From Hericium rajendrae (Eukaryota; Basidiomycota; Agaricomycetes; Russulales; Hericiaceae): a DNA stretch of 64,000 nucleotides. Below, one piece after another: positions 59,925 through 64,000 of the stretch. A model generated the notes under the pieces. That model searched no databases, was not told the origin of the DNA, and saw only the letters and a program-made list of their open reading frames with translations. The position numbers were made by a program, and so were the translations under genes. Where the stretch lies: positions 310,001 through 374,000 of the forward strand of contig JAVRDV010000017.1 of the NCBI GenBank assembly GCA_033439255.1. The letters run 5' to 3'. Numbering within the stretch: the first letter of the stretch is position 1; each line of letters opens with the position of its first letter.

Positions 59925-61860
59925 ATGGGCAAGAAGCGTTCAGCCGCACGCCGAGCTGCAGCAACAACAGCACCAGCAGCATCAGCTCCTACCGCGATCC
60001 CCGCGATCCCATCCGACACGCACGCCGCCCTTGTCGACACGCCATCCGCACCAGCCGTGAGGGAACCCCCCACGAACACGCAGCAACCGCGCATTAGCCA
60101 CGAGGTAGACGCGATTCGCGCGCCTCGTGCAGCGTCCCCCGCGCATTTCCCCGTCGAGACCACGCTCGCTCACGAGCCAGCAAGTGCCGATGCGCCAGCA
60201 GCTATAACCGTCGCCATAGCAACGCCCCAACTGCGCGCAGCCCGCGCGCTCGACTCGTGCCCCGAGCAGTCAGACTCCCCGCCCGCGTTGACCACGCATA
60301 CCAGCACGTCGAGCGGCGTTTCCGCCAACGCCCCACAGCAATCGCGTGTCAGCAACCACACTGACACGCATATCGCACCGCAGGACTCCATCCCCGCGCT
60401 ATTCGCCCCCGCAGCAGCAGCAGCTGCGGATCTCGTGAGTGCTATCAATACTGCGGGCCCGCCGACCGTCTTCCTCACGTGTCCCATGCGCACCGAGGTT
60501 TTCAGCCACGAACTCGACCCGATCGCACCGTGCATCTGCCCTGCCACATCGATCGAGGAGATCGACGAGGAGCTCCTCGACAATATCATCGAGGACACGC
60601 AGAACACGATGCGAATAGAAGCGCGCCGCGAGGTTCGACTGAAGGCTCTCGAGGAGGGCCGGAAGTGAGGCTGGAAGGAGGGATTTGAGGAAGGCGAGAA
60701 GCTCGCGAGGAGAGAAGCGAGCCATGAGGTGCAGCAGCGGGAGCAGGGATGGCAAGACGGGTATGAGGTAGGGAGATGGGACGGGTACCGCGAAGGGCTC
60801 GAGGCAGCGCGTACCGAGATGAGCATGCACTCTCGCATCGACGCTACCATCCAGACGGACGTCGCTGCATCTCCATATCCCCCTCCCATCGACACGATCT
60901 CCGTGACCCCCCGCGCCGACGCCGCTGTCCAGGTGGACAGCCCCATCCCACCCCTTGACACATTCACCGCTCCCTCGCACATCGACTCCGGCGTGCAATT
61001 CGACGCCCCGCCACTCCCGTTTCCTTCGCATGCTGACTCGCCACCGCCCATCCCCATCGACACAGTCCCCACAACGCCGCACGTCCATGTCGCCGTCCAA
61101 AGCGACGATCCCGCGCCGTGTACACCCTCTACGTCCATCTCCACATGCACAACGACCCGGCGCATCAACCCCGCGACCTCGCACGTCAACGCCACCGCCC
61201 AGACTGACGACCTCATCCCCACGCCCGCGACCTCGCACATCGACACCGGCGTTCAAGCCGAAGACCCACCCCCACCATTTCCGTCCGACGACTCGCACTC
61301 CCCGCATCCGCGCGTCCAAGCCAGCACGCAGACCGACATGCTGTGCTCCTCTGCGCCTGCCTGCGCCAGAACGGTGCAGGAGATCGAACGCGACCTCCTC
61401 ACCAACATTCTCGCGAAAGCAATTGCCAAGGGCAAGGCTGCCGGGTTGAAGAAGGGGAAACAGGTCGGTTTCCTGGATGGTATGGAGGCAGGATGGAAGT
61501 CGGGGACAAAGGAGGGTCATGAGGACGGTTATCGAGAGGGGAAGCAGAGTGGAATTAACGAAGGACGCGAGCAATATCGACTCGAGGTGAGCCGAATTCC
61601 GCACGCCATCGCCGTCGTTCAGACGGACTATGGCCCACTGCCTACCCGTGTCGACTCTGCCTCCCAAACGGCAATGATTGCTGTCATGCGCCGCCGCCCA
61701 TCGACCCATAATCAATTCCCGACCACTCCCCATTCCGATACGAATTGTGGACCGCCATCATCACATCCACACCGAGTCCCACGGATCCTCATCAATGTAC
61801 ATTCATTCCAAATGCCAATGGCAATGTTCATATGCCGCACGATTCATTTACGACAATGAC
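59925..61860 (+). pseudogene. Gag-position coding region of the LTR-type element
   Basis: Alanine/proline/serine-rich start with a basic N-terminus. An acidic helical stretch (SIEEIDEELLDNII) follows, then a glycine-spaced charged region (GYREGLEAA type) and a tail with nine spaced short motifs of the form Val/Ile/Ala/Thr-Gln-Thr-Asp (60,840-61,680), then a second glycine-spaced helix. There is no zinc knuckle. Function is unknown; its place in the element suggests a structural (gag-like) protein. It is fossil and appears interrupted about once. Confidence 0.45.
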
Positions 61861-62333
61861 TAATACTTCCTTCATGTGCCATAATGATCCCTCTTCATTT
61901 TCATGGGCTGACGACACCTCATTACCCCCCGTTACTACAAAGTTGGTGCCAATTCCGCATGTACCAAGGGACTTTTCTGTGCTTCGCTCATCCTCTCACC
62001 ACCCTTTCGACTCCCTCAAGCGACGTGCACGGCGATCTCAAGCACGGCCCGCTCATCTGTCATGGCCACCTCGGTCATTCATTCCATCTTCGGCACCCAT
62101 CGTCACACGTCGACATCCCGCTGGTCTTCGCGTGGATCGTCCCTCCGTCATCGTCTCATCCTCACCATTGGTTCCGAGTTTGGTCAAGCTCGACACCCCG
62201 CCTTTGGACTGGCAGGGTGATCCTCATCTACAGGAGCTTGGTCGAGTGCTTCGAGGGTTAGGTTGGGTTCATGGTTCAGGTTCTTAGGTTGTTCATCAGC
62301 GACGCGGACGTCGCTTTTTTCGAGGGGGGCACC

Positions 62334-62485
62334 TGGACTAGGGAGCCGGAGGCTCCCTGCGTCCATAGGTTCGGAGGTTGCCGAGGCTTAGTCAGCATCT
62401 CCTTAGATAGAGTCTGCCTCCTGTATGTAGTTGGCATCCTGCTATCATCATCCCTGGGCTTAGCTCCTGCCCTTGGGCCACTCCA
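62334..62485 (+). repeat. Right LTR, 152 bp
   Basis: Direct copy of 59,476-59,627 with about one difference, followed by ACGG. Confidence 0.8.
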
Positions 62486-63060
62486 ACGGGCTTGTGCGTG
62501 AGGCGGCAGCCTGCACGCGAGGCGCAGGGTCTGTGCGCAAGACGCCGAGGGCGTGCGTGAGGTGTCGAGGGTGGCAGGTCCGTGTGCGAAGCGTCGGGCG
62601 GCCACGGGCCCGTGCGCGAGGCACTAGACTGCCGTGGGTTCGTGCGTGATGCGGTAACCTGCACGCAGAAAGCGCGAGGCGCGTGGAGGGGCGTGGGCGA
62701 GGGTCGAGGGCGGCGGGGCCGTGCACGAGGCGCAGGGCCGGGCACGAAACGTCGGGCTACCGCGAGCCCGTGCGCAACGCGGCAGGCGTGCACGCGAGGC
62801 GCGATGGCGTAGACATCGCGAGGACGGACAGGGCCCCGTGTGACGTGCGTGCGCTGGCGTGCCCGTCCCGGGTCGCGGACGACCGTGCGCACTCCGCTGA
62901 TCGTGGTCATTGGAGGCGACGCGCTGGGCGCTAGCGACGTGGCAGCGACGCGACGTGGCGGCGAGGCGGCATGGCGGCGAGGTCGGCGGAGGGCAGAGTG
63001 TTGCGGGATAGGCGGCAGTCGGAGGCGAGAGGGGATGAGGGCACGGGAGGACGAAAGAAG
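62486..63060 (+). repeat. GC-rich degenerate minisatellite, right part
   Basis: Continuation of the composition seen at 59,060-59,475 (GTGCGCGAGGCG, GGGCCCGTGCG words), followed from 62,900 by GGCGGCGAGG and GACGTGGC repeats. No gene. Confidence 0.55.
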
Positions 63061-63062
63061 TC

Positions 63063-63095
63063 GAGAGTATCGCTCGTCGAACGAGCGATACTCTC
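63063..63095. repeat. Perfect hairpin, second copy
   Basis: Arms GAGAGTATCGCTCGT and ACGAGCGATACTCTC (15 bp, no mismatch) around CGA. It has the same arm sequence as 53,214-53,245 but a different loop. Confidence 0.85.
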
Positions 63096-63499
63096 TAGAT
63101 TAGTACGAATAGATGAATTGAGACTTTTTTTACTTACCTTTGAGGCCCTCGGCATCTGACTATCCTCCTCCGGTGTTCGATCCGATGGGAGCGAGAAGAG
63201 GGATGGCGAACGGGCGAGACAGGGGAGTGAGGGTGGTAGGGACAAGACTGACTTCGACACGCGTTCAGTGCTTACAGCCACCGAACGAGTGAAGCTACGT
63301 TGTTCGAGCTTTAACAAACCAAGTAAAATCGTAACAATTCAGAGAAAAAGAATACTATGATAGATCATACAGTAAACCAGAATTAATGAGGATTCTATGT
63401 ATCTACTGCACCATGAATTGCTGAGCAGCAGCATCAACATAATAAAGTCTAGCGCCCAGTCTCTGACGCGACGCTCGGCAAGCGCCCAGCAACCACAAA

Positions 63500-63660
63500 T
63501 CTCGGCTCCGCCCGGGATTCGTATATAAGGCTCGTGCGATGCGCGTTGCCTCTTGCTCTTTAACTCCCACTGTCTCTTGCCACGTCGACGCCTTCATCGA
63601 CGTGCTTTGCTTGCTCGTCATCATTCTTTACTTTGCTCGTTGTCTTTAAGGTAACCTTTC
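63500..63660 (+). promoter_or_regulatory. Promoter and leader of copy 2, reading right
   Basis: TATATAAG at 63,522-63,529, then GCTCGTGCGATGCGCGTT, a CT-rich probable start region near 63,550-63,590, the CTTGCCACGTCGACG leader segment also seen at 11.9 kb, and a GTAACC donor near 63,651. The downstream gene, if any, lies outside the window. Confidence 0.55.
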
Positions 63661-63789
63661 ATTGTTTTTTCTTATTGCTCATACTAATACTAATATCTTT
63701 TAAGTTGTCTTTCAGATTTCGCTTTTTGTTACTTTGGTAAGTTTTCATGTGTTATCTTTATCTTTCAAGACTAATGTTTTTTTTTACCT

Positions 63790-63895
63790 TTGATTACTTA
63801 TCTTATCTTATCTTATCTTGTACTACTTATCTTATCTTGTACTACTTATCTTATCTTATCTTATTTCTTACTTTCTTACTTTCTTACTTATGTTT
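63790..63895 (+). repeat. CTTAT microsatellite
   Basis: Tandem CTTAT/CTTAC units with two TTGTACTA interruptions, inside the AT-rich arm of the element. Confidence 0.8.
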
Positions 63896-64000
63896 TTGCT
63901 TTTTAATTAGTAGTAGTTTTCATGATATCAATATACTCTTAATGCATTGAAATAGTTTATACTTGTGTGATCATATGTTACTAATTCTGATATGACTGTA

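Larger units (their letters stand above)
59476..62485 (+). mobile_element. Non-autonomous LTR-type element, 3.0 kb
   Basis: Direct 152-bp repeats (59,476-59,627 and 62,334-62,485) begin TGGA and end TCCA, differ at about one position and are flanked by the 4-bp repeat ACGG. A purine tract (GAGGGGGGC) precedes the right repeat. Only one long coding region lies between (59,925 to about 61,860); no protease, reverse transcriptase, RNase H or integrase is visible. I call it a short pol-less (LARD/TRIM-like) relative of LTR retrotransposons. The near-identical LTRs suggest a young insertion. The coding region looks interrupted about once, so the copy is treated as a fossil. Confidence 0.75.
58715..64000 (+). 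mobile_element. TATAGC-repeat element, copy 2 (runs off window)
   Basis: Opposite orientation to copy 1. TATAGC/CTATCATAG words fill 58,720-58,930, GC-rich DNA follows (59,060-63,060, carrying an inserted LTR-type element), then the hairpin at 63,063, a leader and promoter reading left (about 63,320 downwards) and a TATATAAG promoter reading right at 63,522. The AT-rich arm begins at 63,660 and the far end lies beyond the window. Without the LTR-type insert about 2.3 kb is visible, consistent with the 2.8-kb size of copy 1. Confidence 0.55.

Noticed and set aside
60170-61733. Long minus-strand open frames opposite the LTR-type element
   Set aside because: They are antisense shadows of the GC-rich coding region and lack any recognisable motif.

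Overview
The window looks like a transposon-rich accessory region from a filamentous basidiomycete, most likely an Agaricomycete. The grounds are the short GT-AG introns (about 50-60 bp) in every credible gene, two Kyakuja-Dileera-Zisupton (KDZ) DNA transposons with CxC-type cysteine clusters, a candidate TET/JBP-type dioxygenase, a DDE_1 (pogo/Fot-like) transposase and an expanded HECT-like gene family. I cannot name the species. No rRNA, tRNA or CRISPR array is visible.

Region 1-11,100 holds GC-rich low-complexity DNA, minisatellites, a three-unit 204-bp tandem repeat and a decayed pair of minus-strand hypothetical genes (8.4-11.1 kb). Region 11,100-11,924 carries the end of a TATAGC-repeat element.

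Region 11,925-37,311 is a Russian-doll insertion. KDZ-A (11,933-37,303) is bounded by the 8-bp direct repeat CAGCTGGT. It carries three minus-strand accessory genes and a plus-strand transposase. The transposase gene is split by a second, apparently intact 12,470-bp element, KDZ-B (23,051-35,520), which is bounded by the 8-bp direct repeat GGTCGTCG and has about 800-bp inverted termini. KDZ-B encodes its own minus-strand transposase and three further genes. Both elements carry a comparable accessory protein with a WFxN motif in addition to the transposase.

Region 37.5-42.7 kb has a 1.2-kb array of TTGGCCAA-centred repeats beside a DDE_1 transposase gene. At 42.8-45.4 kb lies a many-exon minus-strand gene with HxD...H...R signatures of a TET/JBP-like 2-oxoglutarate/Fe(II) dioxygenase. 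At 45.5-51.1 kb is a graveyard of host-gene fragments on the plus strand: DUG2 interrupted by a joined DED1-eRF1 piece, followed by a KDM5/JARID1 piece. Introns are retained, so these are DNA-level copies.

Region 51.2-58.7 kb is a minus-strand HECT-like gene with a 2.8-kb element carrying divergent promoters inside one of its introns. A second copy of that element, in the opposite orientation, starts just upstream of the gene (58.7 kb) and runs off the window. That copy holds a young LTR-bounded, pol-less element (59,476-62,485). Most of the functional content is therefore mobile DNA, with the HECT-like gene and the dioxygenase candidate as the most gene-like residents.
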